Below, piece by piece: positions 52,157 to 61,025 of a stretch of DNA of 64,000 bases. A program made the translations under genes and the position numbers. Each line of letters starts with the position of its first letter. The first letter of the stretch is position 1. Below the pieces are notes generated by a model that saw only the letters and a list, made by a program, of their open reading frames with translations, was not told the origin of the DNA and made no database searches. The stretch is from Streptacidiphilus fuscans (lineage in GTDB: Bacteria; Actinomycetota; Actinomycetes; Streptomycetales; Streptomycetaceae), in assembly GCF_015690355.1 (NCBI RefSeq), contig NZ_JADPRT010000001.1, positions 496,001-560,000 of the forward strand. The letters run 5' to 3'.

Positions 52157-53204
52157 CCCCGCCGCCGTGGCGGAGCCGGCTGTCGCGGCACCCGACCCCC
52201 GCCCCCGTCGGGCGTTCCGGGTGCCGCGGCCCGGCTACCTCGTCACCAAACTCGCCGCCGCCGTCGTCAGCTTCGCGGTCACCCTGGTGATCGGCTTCGT
52301 CCTCTTCAACGTGATGCCCGCCGACCCGGTGCGCACCATGACCCAGGGACGCCCCGTCGGCGAGGCGCAGTTGGCCGAGCTGCGGATCCAACTCGGGCTC
52401 AACAAGCCGATGTGGGAGCGGTTCCTCAGCTACGTGAGCGACACCCTGCACGGGCACCTCGGCTACTCCTGGGAGTACCAGCAGTCCGTGGCGTCGCTGA
52501 TCGCCAGCCGGATCGGCCCGACGCTGCTGCTGATGGGCACCTCGTTCGCCATCTCCGTCGTGCTCGGCCTCTGGCTGGGCATGCGCAGTGGCTGGCGTGC
52601 GGGCAGCCTGTTCGACCGGTTCACCTCCGCCACGTCGCTGACGCTCTGGTCGGTGCCGACGTTCTGGCTCGGCATGATCCTGCTGATCGTCTTCAGCGTC
52701 GGCATCGGCCCGTTCCACGGGTTCCTGCCCACGGCCGGGATGAGCGACCCGACGTTGCCGCAGACCGGCATGACGCACTATCTGGACGTCGCCCGCCACC
52801 TGGTGCTGCCCGCACTGACCATGGTGCTGGTCGTCTACGCGCAGTACGTGACGATCATGCGCTCCTCGATCATCGAGGAGAAGGGCAGTCCCTACCTGCT
52901 CACCGCCCGCGCCAAGGGCCTCACCGACGACGCCGTGCGCCGCCGCCACGCCCTGCCCAACGCGCTGCTGCCCTCGGTGACGATGATCTTCATGCACCTG
53001 GGCGGCCTGATCAGCGGCGCCGTCACGGTCGAGGCCATCTTCTCCTGGCCCGGCCTCGGCGACCTGACCTACCAGGCACTGACCATCCCCGACCTGCCGG
53101 TGCTCCAGGGCACCTTCATCGTCTTCAGCGCGAGTGTGATCCTCATGAATCTGCTGGCCGACCTGGTCTACCGGTTCCTCGACCCGCGGGTGCGTGCCCA
53201 GTGA
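52149..53204 (+). CDS. dppB: Peptide ABC transporter permease DppB
   Basis: A 351-residue pore subunit with an N-terminal 35-residue cytosolic tail, a first helix (about 37-58), the LNKPMWERFLSYVSD loop, and a five-helix BPD_transp_1 domain. EAA loop: YLLTARAKGLTDDAVRRRHA then LPNALLPS. GTG 52149 (VSSPAAVAEP) overlaps the end of the binding-protein gene by 8 bases and was chosen over GTG 52131. The stop overlaps the next GTG (GTGA). Confidence 0.9.
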   Translation: MSSPAAVAEPAVAAPDPRPRRAFRVPRPGYLVTKLAAAVVSFAVTLVIGFVLFNVMPADPVRTMTQGRPVGEAQLAELRIQLGLNKPMWERFLSYVSDTLHGHLGYSWEYQQSVASLIASRIGPTLLLMGTSFAISVVLGLWLGMRSGWRAGSLFDRFTSATSLTLWSVPTFWLGMILLIVFSVGIGPFHGFLPTAGMSDPTLPQTGMTHYLDVARHLVLPALTMVLVVYAQYVTIMRSSIIEEKGSPYLLTARAKGLTDDAVRRRHALPNALLPSVTMIFMHLGGLISGAVTVEAIFSWPGLGDLTYQALTIPDLPVLQGTFIVFSASVILMNLLADLVYRFLDPRVRAQ

Positions 53205-54148
53205 GCGCCGCACAGACCGTCCCCGCGCCGGGCGCCCCCGCCCCCGGGGCCGCCGGTGAGCCCTCCGCCGCGGCCTCCGTGCCGCCCCGACTCGCCGGAG
53301 CGCGGCGCTTCGTCCGCGCGTTCCTGCACCGGCCGTCCGGCGTGGCCGGGCTGTCGATCCTGCTGCTGTTCGTCGTGCTCGCGCTGGTCGCCCCGGCGTT
53401 CATCGGACCCGACCAGCTCGACGTCACCAAGGTCAACGGGCCGTTGCTGACCGCGCCGAGCGGTTCCTACCCGCTGGGGACCGACCAGGCCGGACGCAGC
53501 GTCCTGCTGCTGCTGATCTGGGGGTCGCGCGAGTCGCTGCAGATCGGCGTGATCGCCACCGTGCTGACCGTCGTCTTCGGCAGCGCGGTCGGGATCGTGG
53601 CCGGGCACTACGGCGGCCTCGTCGGGCGGGCGCTGATGCACGTCACCGACTGGTTCATCGCGCTGCCCAGCCTGCCGCTGGCCATCTCGCTGGCCGCCGT
53701 GCTCGGCCAGGGCTCGACCTCCATCACCATCGCGATCGCCGTCACCTCGTGGACGGCGACGGCCCGGCTGGTCCGCGCCCAGACCCTGGCCGTCGAGGCG
53801 CGTCCGTTCGTCGAACGGGCCCGCGCGCTCGGAGCCGGGAACGGGCAGATCATGCTGCGTCAGGTGCTGCCGAACGTGATGCCGTTGATCCTGGTGTCCA
53901 GCACCCTGACCGTCGCCAGCGCGTTGCTGTCGGAGGCGACGCTGACCTTCCTCGGCCTGGGCAGCCCGACCGACGTCACCTGGGGCCAGATGATCCACGA
54001 CGCCTTCTTCGGCGGCGCGTTCACCGCCGACGCCTGGTGGTACCTGCTGCCGCCGGGCCTGGCGATCCTGGCCGTCGTGCTGGGCTTCACGCTCACCGGG
54101 CGCGCTGTGGAGCACGTGCTCGACCCGCGGATGGAGAACAAGCGATGA
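53201..54148 (+). CDS. dppC: Peptide ABC transporter permease DppC
   Basis: A 315-residue pore subunit. A Pro/Ala-rich cytosolic tail (about 1-35) is followed by helix 1, SYPLGTDQAGRSVLLLLIWG (DppC signature), and five more helices. EAA loop: PFVERARALGAGNGQIMLRQ then VLPNVMPLI. GTG 53201 overlaps the dppB stop by four bases; its own stop overlaps the ATG of the first ATPase gene. Confidence 0.92.
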   Translation: MSAAQTVPAPGAPAPGAAGEPSAAASVPPRLAGARRFVRAFLHRPSGVAGLSILLLFVVLALVAPAFIGPDQLDVTKVNGPLLTAPSGSYPLGTDQAGRSVLLLLIWGSRESLQIGVIATVLTVVFGSAVGIVAGHYGGLVGRALMHVTDWFIALPSLPLAISLAAVLGQGSTSITIAIAVTSWTATARLVRAQTLAVEARPFVERARALGAGNGQIMLRQVLPNVMPLILVSSTLTVASALLSEATLTFLGLGSPTDVTWGQMIHDAFFGGAFTADAWWYLLPPGLAILAVVLGFTLTGRAVEHVLDPRMENKR

Positions 54149-55164
54149 CCGCGCAGACCACCCTCACCCCCGAACGTCCGCTGGACCGCCCGCTGTTGGA
54201 GGTCCGCGACCTGCACGTCACCTACCGCCAGGGCGGCCGGTCCGTTGCCGCCGTCCAGGGCGTCGACTTCAGCCTCGCGCCCGGTGACACCCTCGGCGTC
54301 GCGGGGGAGTCAGGGTGCGGCAAGTCGACCATGGCGCTGAGCCTGCTGCGGCTCCAGGGCGGCACGGCGAAGGTCACCGGCGAGGTGCTCTTCGACGGCC
54401 AGAACCTGCTCACCACCACCTGGTCCAAGCTGCGCGCCGTCCGCTGGGCGGGCGCGTCGGTGGTGTTCCAGGGCGCGATGAGCGCGCTCAACCCGGTGCG
54501 CACGGTGCTGGACCAGATCACCGAGCCGATGCTGCTGCACGACAAGGTCGGCCCCAAGGAGGCCGAACGCCGCGCCGCCGAACTGCTCGACAGCGTGGGC
54601 ATTCCGTCGCGCCGGATGCGCAGCTACCCGCACGAGTTCTCCGGCGGCCAGCGGCAGCGCGTGATGATCGCGATGGCGCTGGCCTGCCGCCCGGACCTGA
54701 TCATCGCGGACGAGCCGACCACGGCGCTCGACGTCATGGTCCAGGCGCAGATCCTGGAACTGCTGGGCGAGTTGGTCCGCGAGTCACGGATCGCGGTCAT
54801 CATGATCACCCATGACCTGTCGCTGCTGGCGCACACCTGCGACCGCCTCGCCGTGATGTACGCGGGACGGATCGTCGAACTCGGCCCGTCCCGGCAGGTG
54901 CTGGAGCAGCCGCAGCACCCCTACACCCGCGCCCTCGCCCGGGCCTTCCCGACCATCGGCGACCCCGCCTCCCGGCGCGCCCCGGCCGGGCTGCCGGGTG
55001 ACCCGCCGCGGCCGTCCGGGGACGACACCGGCTGCGCGTTCGCGCCGCGCTGCCCGGAGGCCGAGGACGCCTGCCGCACCGGGCAGATGCTGCTGTGGCC
55101 GACCGGACCCGGCCGCACCGCCGCCTGCCTGCACGCCAAGCCCGAACCCGGAGGCGACTCGTGA
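54145..55164 (+). CDS. dppD: Peptide ABC transporter ATPase DppD
   Basis: A 339-residue ATPase that powers the importer. Walker A GESGCGKST (about 53-61), Q-loop in VVFQGAMSALNPV, signature FSGGQRQR (about 165-172), Walker B LIIADEPT (about 190) and switch His in ITHDLSLL. The C-terminal oligo_HPY region holds CAFAPRCPEAEDAC, a Cys pattern that can bind an iron-sulfur cluster in OppD/DppD proteins. Coupled to dppC (ATGA) and dppF (GTGA). Confidence 0.93.
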   Translation: MTAQTTLTPERPLDRPLLEVRDLHVTYRQGGRSVAAVQGVDFSLAPGDTLGVAGESGCGKSTMALSLLRLQGGTAKVTGEVLFDGQNLLTTTWSKLRAVRWAGASVVFQGAMSALNPVRTVLDQITEPMLLHDKVGPKEAERRAAELLDSVGIPSRRMRSYPHEFSGGQRQRVMIAMALACRPDLIIADEPTTALDVMVQAQILELLGELVRESRIAVIMITHDLSLLAHTCDRLAVMYAGRIVELGPSRQVLEQPQHPYTRALARAFPTIGDPASRRAPAGLPGDPPRPSGDDTGCAFAPRCPEAEDACRTGQMLLWPTGPGRTAACLHAKPEPGGDS

Positions 55165-56231
55165 CCGTCAACCCCACCGAGGAAGCCGCGAGCGCGCCCG
55201 GTGCCCAGCCCGGCGCCCTGCCCGACGCTCCACCCGGCGCCCGGCCCGCCGCGCTGGAGGCCCGCGACCTCTCCGTCGTCTACCCCGGCTCACGCGGCCG
55301 GGCCCCGGCCCGCGCCGTCGACGGCGTCAACCTGCGCATCGGCCAGGGCGAGATCGTCGCGCTGATCGGCGAGTCCGGCTGCGGCAAGTCGACGCTGGCC
55401 CGCGCCCTGGTCGGCCTGGTCAAGCCGACCAGTGGCCAGGTGCTGTACCAGGACACACCGTTGGGCTACTCGGCCAAGGCACTCAAGCAGTACCGCCGCC
55501 ACACCCAGCTGGTCCTCCAGGACCCGGGTGGCGCCCTCAATCCCAAGCAGAACGTCTACGACGCCGTGGCCCTCGGCCCGCGTCTGCACGGGCTTCGCGA
55601 CGGGCTTCCCGAACGCGTCCACGGGGCCCTGGCCCGCGCCGGACTGCGCCCGCCGGAGGAGTTCGCCGGGCGCTACCCGCACGAGCTCTCCGGCGGACAG
55701 CAGCAGCGCGTCGTCATCGCCGGCGTGCTGGCCCTGGACCCGCGTGTGATCGTCGCCGACGAACCGGTGGCTTCACTCGACGCCTCGGTGCGCGGCGAGA
55801 TCCTCAAGCTGATCCTGCACCTGCGGGACGAGCTCGGGCTCTCCGCCCTGGTGGTCAGTCACGACCTGGGCCTGGCCTGGAACATCGCCGACCGGGTCGC
55901 CGTGATGTACCTGGGCCGGATCGTCGAGCAGGGCACCGTCGAGGAGGTCCTGCTCCGCCCGCAGCACCCGTACACCAAGGCGCTGCTCTCGGTGATCCCC
56001 ACCGGCGCCGAGGACTGGCGGCCCACCCTGCTCACCGGCGAACCGCCGGACCCGACCGCGATCCCGGCGGGCTGCCGCTTCCATCCGCGCTGCGGGCGCT
56101 GGGCCGCCGCCTCCGAGCCCGAGCGCGCCGAGGCCGCCTGCGACCGCCGCGAGCTGCCCGTCCTGGCGGCCGACGGCTACCGTGCCGCTTGCCACCTGCT
56201 CCACACCGACGCCCTCACGGAGTCCGTATGA
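55161..56231 (+). CDS. dppF: Peptide ABC transporter ATPase DppF
   Basis: A 356-residue ATPase, partner of DppD. A 30-residue Ala/Pro-rich N-terminus precedes LEARDLSVVYPGSRG. Walker A GESGCGKST (about 70-78), LVLQDPGGALNPKQNV Q-loop, LSGGQQQR signature (about 174), VIVADEPVASLD Walker B and VSHDLGLAW. The tail has a reduced HPY segment (CRFHPRCGRW), ending CDRRELPVLAADG. GTG 55161 overlaps the dppD stop by four bases; the stop overlaps the LD-carboxypeptidase ATG. Confidence 0.92.
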   Translation: MTVNPTEEAASAPGAQPGALPDAPPGARPAALEARDLSVVYPGSRGRAPARAVDGVNLRIGQGEIVALIGESGCGKSTLARALVGLVKPTSGQVLYQDTPLGYSAKALKQYRRHTQLVLQDPGGALNPKQNVYDAVALGPRLHGLRDGLPERVHGALARAGLRPPEEFAGRYPHELSGGQQQRVVIAGVLALDPRVIVADEPVASLDASVRGEILKLILHLRDELGLSALVVSHDLGLAWNIADRVAVMYLGRIVEQGTVEEVLLRPQHPYTKALLSVIPTGAEDWRPTLLTGEPPDPTAIPAGCRFHPRCGRWAAASEPERAEAACDRRELPVLAADGYRAACHLLHTDALTESV

Positions 56232-57175
56232 CCCTGCTGCGCCCACCCGCCCTGCGTCCCGGCGACACCGTCGCCGTCCTGTGCGGCAGTTCGCCCGTCC
56301 ACGACCAGGAGCGCCTGGAGTCCGGGCTGCGCGCGCTCACGTCCCTCGGCCTCAAGGCGGAGGTCCTCCCCTCGGCCCGGGCCGCAGGCACCGTGTACGA
56401 CTACCTCGCCGGGGACGACGCGCTGCGGGCGGCGGACCTCACCCGCGCGCTGGCCGACCCGCGCTATGCGGGCGTGCTGACCGCCAAGGGCGGCTACGGC
56501 ATGCAGCGCACCCTGGAGCTGGTCGACTGGAGCCGGATCGACCCTGACGCGCCCAAGGTCGTCGTCGGCTACTCCGACGTGACCGCGCTGCTGGAGGCGC
56601 TCGCCGCCAAGCTGGGCTGGGTCTCGTTCTTCGGGCCCATGGTCGCCGCCAGCGGCTTCTGGGAGGGCCCGGACGAGTACGACTTCCAGGAGCTGACGAA
56701 GCTGCTGTTCACCCCCGAGCGCGTCACGCAGCTCAGCTTCCCCGGCTCCCGGGCGCTGGTCCCCGGCGTCGCCGAGGGCGTGACCCTGGGCGGCACCGCG
56801 ACGCTGCTGACGGCGAGTCTGGGCACCGACACCTCCTACCCGGCGCGCGGCGGGATCCTCTTCCTGGAGGACGTCGACGAGCGCCCGTTCCGGCTGGACC
56901 GCGTCTTCACCCAGCTCCGCCGGGCCAAGGACTACCTCGACGGCGTCGCGGGCGTCGTCCTCGGCACCTTCACCGAGTGCGGCGACCCGGAAGAGATCGA
57001 CCGGCTGCTGGCCGACCGCTTCGGCGACCTGGGCGTGCCGGTGCTGGCTGGGGTGAACATCGGCCACAACACCGCGATGCAGACCTGGCCGATCGGCGTC
57101 CATGCCCGTCTGGACACGGAGAAGGGCACGCTGACCTTCCTGGACCAGGTGCTTCTGACCGACCGTCAAGACTAA
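56228..57175 (+). CDS. LD-carboxypeptidase (peptidase S66)
   Basis: A 315-residue serine carboxypeptidase that removes the terminal D-Ala (or other D-residue) from murein tetrapeptides. The catalytic triad is in place: Ser116 in VVVGYSDVTAL, Glu214 in LFLEDVDE, His280 in GVNIGHN. No signal peptide, so it acts in the cytosol on imported peptides, like YkfA of Bacillus subtilis. ATG 56228 overlaps the dppF stop (ATGA), tying it to the importer. A 19-base hairpin ends the operon. Confidence 0.93.
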   Translation: MTLLRPPALRPGDTVAVLCGSSPVHDQERLESGLRALTSLGLKAEVLPSARAAGTVYDYLAGDDALRAADLTRALADPRYAGVLTAKGGYGMQRTLELVDWSRIDPDAPKVVVGYSDVTALLEALAAKLGWVSFFGPMVAASGFWEGPDEYDFQELTKLLFTPERVTQLSFPGSRALVPGVAEGVTLGGTATLLTASLGTDTSYPARGGILFLEDVDERPFRLDRVFTQLRRAKDYLDGVAGVVLGTFTECGDPEEIDRLLADRFGDLGVPVLAGVNIGHNTAMQTWPIGVHARLDTEKGTLTFLDQVLLTDRQD

Positions 57176-57185
57176 GGGCATCGCG

Positions 57186-57231
57186 CGCCGATCCGCCCGC
57201 CACCGGACCCCTGGTGGCGGGCGGATCGGCG
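57186..57231. terminator. Strong bidirectional hairpin terminator
   Basis: Perfect 19-base arms CGCCGATCCGCCCGCCACC and complement, loop GGACCCCT, between the convergent LD-carboxypeptidase and decarboxylase genes. Confidence 0.88.
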
Positions 57232-57235
57232 TCGT

Positions 57236-58507
57236 TCAGACGAACAGGCGGAGCAGGTCCTCCTCCGTCTCGCGGCGCACGATCTCGCGTGCCACGCCGT
57301 CCCGGACGGAGACCACCGGCGGCCGGGGCACCTGGTTGTAGTTGCTCGCCGCCGAGCGTTGGTACGCGCCCGAGCAGGGGATCGCGATCAGGTCGCCGGG
57401 ACGCACGTCCCCGGGCAGGTCGATCCCGTCGACCAGGATGTCGCCGGTCTCGCAGTGCTTTCCGACCACGGTGAAGTCCGCCGGTAGGGCGTCGCTCGTC
57501 CGTGAGGCGAGGACGGCGGTGTAGGCGGAGCCGTAGGTGGCCGGACGCGGGTTGTCGCTCATTCCGCCGTCCACGCTCAGGTAGCGGCCCTTGACCGTGC
57601 CGACCTGGTAGAGCGCGACGGTGGTCGGCGCGACGATCGACCGGCCCGGCTCCAGGGCGAGTTGCACGTCCTCGGGCACCACCGCCCGTAGCACCTCGGC
57701 CAGTTGGGCGGGGGTCGGGGCCTCCTTCTCACCCGGCAGGTAGTGCACGCCCAGCCCGCCGCCCAGGTCCAGCCTGCCGATCGCCACGCCGTGCTCGTGC
57801 TCCACCGCCCGCAGGAAGGCCACCATCCGCTCAGCGGCGGTGCCGAAGGACCCGAGGTCGAAGATCTGCGAGCCGATGTGCGAGTGCAGCCCGACCAGCT
57901 CCAGCGAGGGTTCGGCCAGCACCCGGCGGACCGCCTCCGCGGCCTCGCCGGAGGCCATCGACAGGCCGAACTTGGTCCCCTCCCCGCCCGTCGCCCAGGC
58001 GGCATGAGTGGCCGCGTCCACGCCGGGTTTGACCCGGACCATGACGGCCTGCCGGATCCCGCACCCGCGGGCGGCCCGGGCCACCCGCTCCACCTCGTCG
58101 AACGAGTCCAGCACGAGGCAGCCGATGCCCCACCCGACGGCGCGTTCGATTTCTGCGACGGACTTGTTGTTGCCGTGGAAGACGACCCGCTCGGGCGGCA
58201 TCCCGCCGCGCTGCGCGACGGCCAACTCGCCGCCGCTGCACACGTCCAGCGACAGGCCCAGCTCCCGCAGCCAGCCGACCACCGCCGGAGCGAGGAACGC
58301 CTTGCCGCCGTAGTGGACGTCCGCGTCGGGGAAGGCGGTCGTCCAGGCCGCGCAGCGGGCGCGGAAGTCGTCCTCGTCGAGTACGTAGACCGGCGTCCCG
58401 AACGTCGCCGCCAGCTGCGTGACGTCGAATCCGCCGAGCCGAAGCTCCCCGTCGGCCCACTGCGCCCGCAGCGGCCACACCTGGTCCATCACCTTGTTGC
58501 TGCCCAT
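57236..58507 (-). CDS. Diaminopimelate decarboxylase family enzyme
   Basis: A 423-residue fold-type-III PLP decarboxylase. PLP lysine in DVHYGGKAFLAPAV; DVCSGGELAVAQRGG; HSHIGSQIFD; phosphate loop DLGGGLGV; EPGRSIV; GKHCETGDIL with the cross-subunit Cys-Glu; GAYQRSAASNYN. These are the full DapDC motifs, so it should decarboxylate meso-diaminopimelate (D-centre) to L-lysine. Its setting next to LD-carboxypeptidase and D-aminopeptidase genes suggests catabolism of murein-derived diaminopimelate; it could also be the biosynthetic lysA. ATG 58507 lies 7 bases after TAGCGT, a likely leaderless start. Confidence 0.88.
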   Translation of the reverse strand: MGSNKVMDQVWPLRAQWADGELRLGGFDVTQLAATFGTPVYVLDEDDFRARCAAWTTAFPDADVHYGGKAFLAPAVVGWLRELGLSLDVCSGGELAVAQRGGMPPERVVFHGNNKSVAEIERAVGWGIGCLVLDSFDEVERVARAARGCGIRQAVMVRVKPGVDAATHAAWATGGEGTKFGLSMASGEAAEAVRRVLAEPSLELVGLHSHIGSQIFDLGSFGTAAERMVAFLRAVEHEHGVAIGRLDLGGGLGVHYLPGEKEAPTPAQLAEVLRAVVPEDVQLALEPGRSIVAPTTVALYQVGTVKGRYLSVDGGMSDNPRPATYGSAYTAVLASRTSDALPADFTVVGKHCETGDILVDGIDLPGDVRPGDLIAIPCSGAYQRSAASNYNQVPRPPVVSVRDGVAREIVRRETEEDLLRLFV

Positions 58508-58514
58508 GACGCCG

Positions 58515-58520
58515 ACGCTA
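58515..58520 (-). promoter_or_regulatory. -10 box TAGCGT of the decarboxylase gene
   Basis: On the minus strand, 7 bases before ATG 58507, spacing typical of leaderless transcripts. No consensus -35. Confidence 0.4.
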
Positions 58521-58670
58521 GGCTTCGACCCTGCCCGGACCGGGGGAGCGTCGAGGAAGTGGATGCTCAGGCGTACTTCCGTCGAGCAGGACCCTGCCGG
58601 GCACCGAGGCCTGGCAGACTCCGAGTCGGTGAAGGAGTGGGTCTGCGATCGAGTGAGGACGGGAGACGCC

Positions 58671-59504
58671 ATGCGCGTGCTGATCTCGGCGGACATGGAA
58701 GGCGCCACCGGCGTCACCTGGCCCGACGACTGCGAACCGGGAAACCCCGCCTGGCAGCGCTGCCGGACCCTGTTCACCTCGGACGTCAACGCCGCGATCG
58801 CGGGCTTCTTCGACGGCGGCGCGACCTCCGTGCTGGTCAACGAGGCCCACGCGACGATGCGCAACCTGCTGCTGGAGGAGCTCGACCCGCGCGCCGAGAT
58901 GCTGACGGGCCGTCACAAGGACCTCACCATGGTCGAGGGCGTCCAGCACCCCGACGTCTCGGCCGTCGCCTTCGTCGGCTACCACGCCGGCGCCGGGGCG
59001 GACGGGGTCCTCGCGCACACCTACCTGGCAAACTCGATCACCGGGGTCACCGTCGACGGGGTCCCGGCCAGCGAGGGGTACCTGAACTCGCTGGTGGCCG
59101 CCGAGTTCGGCGTCCCGGTCGTGCTGGTCACGGGTGACGACCGAGCCTGCGCGGACGCCGTGTCCTACGCCCCCGACGCCGTCACGGCGGCCGTGAAGGA
59201 CTGCGTCAGCCGCTACGCGGCGGTCTGCCGTCCACCCGCCGTGACCTTCGATCAGATCCGCGCGGCGGCTCAGCAGGCCGCGCGGCTCTGCGTCAGGGCC
59301 GAGCCGGTCACCGGGCGCAGCTTCGAGGTCGAGGTCGAGTTCGACGCCAGCCACCTGGCGGCGGCGACCGCCGGGGTGCCGACGGTCCGGCGGACGGACG
59401 TCCGCCGGGTCGCGTTCACCACGGACACCGCGTACGCGATGATCCGTACCTTCAGAACCGTGGTGACCGTCGCCGCCGCCGCGATCGAGAACGCCTACGG
59501 CTGA
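58671..59504 (+). CDS. dppA: M55 D-aminopeptidase (DppA type)
   Basis: A 277-residue zinc D-aminopeptidase that removes N-terminal D-residues (for example D-Ala) from peptides. The metal-binding set matches Bacillus DppA: Asp8 and Glu10 in ISADMEGATG, His60 in NEAHATMRN, His105 in GYHAGAG and the Glu135 region SEGYLNS. The enzyme is a self-compartmentalised decamer in Bacillus. GGGAGACGCC precedes ATG 58671. Although separated from the importer operon by the convergent decarboxylase gene, function and position link it to that system. Confidence 0.93.
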   Translation: MRVLISADMEGATGVTWPDDCEPGNPAWQRCRTLFTSDVNAAIAGFFDGGATSVLVNEAHATMRNLLLEELDPRAEMLTGRHKDLTMVEGVQHPDVSAVAFVGYHAGAGADGVLAHTYLANSITGVTVDGVPASEGYLNSLVAAEFGVPVVLVTGDDRACADAVSYAPDAVTAAVKDCVSRYAAVCRPPAVTFDQIRAAAQQAARLCVRAEPVTGRSFEVEVEFDASHLAAATAGVPTVRRTDVRRVAFTTDTAYAMIRTFRTVVTVAAAAIENAYG

Positions 59505-59510
59505 ACCCGC

Positions 59511-59549
59511 GCTGCGGGTCAGCTGCTGCTCAGCCGCTGCGGCTCAGCC
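59511..59549. repeat. 14-bp tandem repeat over a stop codon between convergent genes
   Basis: GCTGCTGCTCAGCC (59522-59535) and GCTGCGGCTCAGCC (59536-59549), with a partial GCTGCGGGTCAG at 59511-59522. TCA in the last copy is the complement of the SGNH gene stop. Confidence 0.8.
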
Positions 59550-60452
59550 CAGCCCGAGCGTGCCGGCGACCTGGTCGGCCATCGCGGCCTCGCCCGTCGC
59601 GTTGGGGTGCACCGGCACGTAGTTGGTACCGAACAGCAGCGGCTCGATCCACCGGGTGCCGACCGGCTCGCACGCGTCGTGGCCGTCGGAGACGGTGGAC
59701 ATGTCGACGTAGGTCACGCCGTTGTCCGCGGCGGCGCGCTGGACGGCGGCGTTGAGGTGGGCCTCGATGTCGCGCAGGTAGGGGATGTCGCCGGACGCGA
59801 GCGGCATCTTGGCGTAGCACCCGGGAACGGCCTGGGCCGGGACGATCCACGGGTAGCCGACGATGGCGATCTGCGCGTTGGGGGCCTTGGCCTTGACGGC
59901 GGCCAGCGCGGCGTCGAGGTTCGCGTACGTGGTGGTGTCGATGGTGTTGTCGAAGCTCGACCCGTACAGGCTCTGGCACGGGTGCCCGATGCCCAGCGTG
60001 GCGATGCCCGCGGAGCCGCAGGCGAGGATCGCGTCGATGAAGGTGTTGTTGTCGTTGCCGCCGATGGTCATGGTGACCAGACCGGTGTCGGCGTTCAGCG
60101 CGTCCAACTGCGGTGCGACGCCCGGGTACTGGGAGCCGCTGAAGTCCTTGGTCTCGGCTCCGCCGCAGGTGACGTCGGTCAGGTCGAGCCCGAGTCTCGC
60201 GGCCAGGTCGTGCGGGTAGTTGAGCGTCGAGCGCGCGCACTCCAGCGGAGCGCTGGTGTCGAGCGGCAGGATTCCCGACCCGGCGCTGTAACTGTCGCCC
60301 AGCGCGACGTAGTTGACTGTCGAGTCCGCCTGCGCCTGCGCGGGGAGCGCGAGGCAGAGGCTGGTCAGAGCGGTGACGGCGGCGGTGGCCGCGGCGAGAC
60401 GCCGCGATCGGACGCTGCGGACACGGGGCACACGGAGCACACGGAGCGGCAT
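59544..60452 (-). CDS. Secreted SGNH/GDSL-family hydrolase
   Basis: A 302-residue secreted esterase/lipase. The Arg-rich n-region and hydrophobic core (AAATAAVTALTSLCLALPAQ) form a signal peptide cleaved near AQAD (about residue 42). Block I is YVALGDSYSAGSG, block III TIGGNDNN with the oxyanion Asn intact, block V VPVHPNATG with catalytic His. Six Cys suggest three disulfides. ATG 60452 follows GGAGATCCCCGC. Upstream (60547-60560) lies a near copy of the palindrome found before the other SGNH gene. Confidence 0.9.
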   Translation of the reverse strand: MPLRVLRVPRVRSVRSRRLAAATAAVTALTSLCLALPAQAQADSTVNYVALGDSYSAGSGILPLDTSAPLECARSTLNYPHDLAARLGLDLTDVTCGGAETKDFSGSQYPGVAPQLDALNADTGLVTMTIGGNDNNTFIDAILACGSAGIATLGIGHPCQSLYGSSFDNTIDTTTYANLDAALAAVKAKAPNAQIAIVGYPWIVPAQAVPGCYAKMPLASGDIPYLRDIEAHLNAAVQRAAADNGVTYVDMSTVSDGHDACEPVGTRWIEPLLFGTNYVPVHPNATGEAAMADQVAGTLGLG

Positions 60453-60546
60453 GCGGGGATCTCCTTGAACCGGGGTGGGGCCGTGACAGGGAGAGAATCA
60501 GATGGCGACACGTCAGCGGGCATGTGTCGTCGGCGTTTCCGCTAAG

Positions 60547-60560
60547 TTACCCGCGGGAAA
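60547..60560. promoter_or_regulatory. Imperfect copy of the TTACC-N4-GGTAA element
   Basis: TTACCCGCGGGAAA matches TTACCAGCGGGTAA at 19251 in 12 of 14 bases, 94 bases before the SGNH ATG. Nearby, CGTTTCC (60534-60540) and GGAAACG (60556-60562) form an additional inverted repeat. Confidence 0.4.
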
Positions 60561-60790
60561 CGTAGCTCCGTCGTCGTCAGAGAGCAAGAGGCGTGCCGCG
60601 ATCCCGTGTCCGGATCCGGCGGGGACGGGCGGCGGTCGGCGGGGACGATGGCAGCGCCGCTCACGCGTGCGGCCGCCCACCCGCGCGGGGTGCGCGGGGG
60701 AGCGGCCGCAGTGCTGGTCGCGGATCTGTCCGCGCTCGCTACTGGAGCTGGAACTGCTGGAAGCCGGCGTGCGGACCGCTCTGGTCCTCC

Positions 60791-60910
60791 CCGGGCCGCC
60801 TCGCGGACCTCACGGTCTGGCCGCAGGACCCGTTCACGCTCCCGGACGAGGCGCTCAGGGCCCTGCTGGCGGACCGCACCCTGCTCGGCGGCCACATGGT
60901 CCACGGCTGA
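60791..60910 (+). pseudogene. C-terminal remnant of an amidohydrolase gene
   Basis: One frame reads PGRLADLTVWPQDPFTLPDE then ALRALLADRTLLGGHMVHG and a stop, matching the end of amidohydrolase_3-type proteins (GKLADL.V...DPF.......TVVGG..VH). The preceding 200 bases lack the catalytic barrel in any frame, so this is probably a decayed gene end. The rest of 60563-60790 shows no supported gene. Confidence 0.5.
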
Positions 60911-61025
60911 TTCCGGCTGATCCCGCCCGGGCGCGCGGCACCGGTCACCCGTTGGGCGGCCCGGTGATCGTGTACGGACGGCTCGGCGACCTACCATGGA
61001 GCGAGGAGCCACAGGAGTCGAGGCC

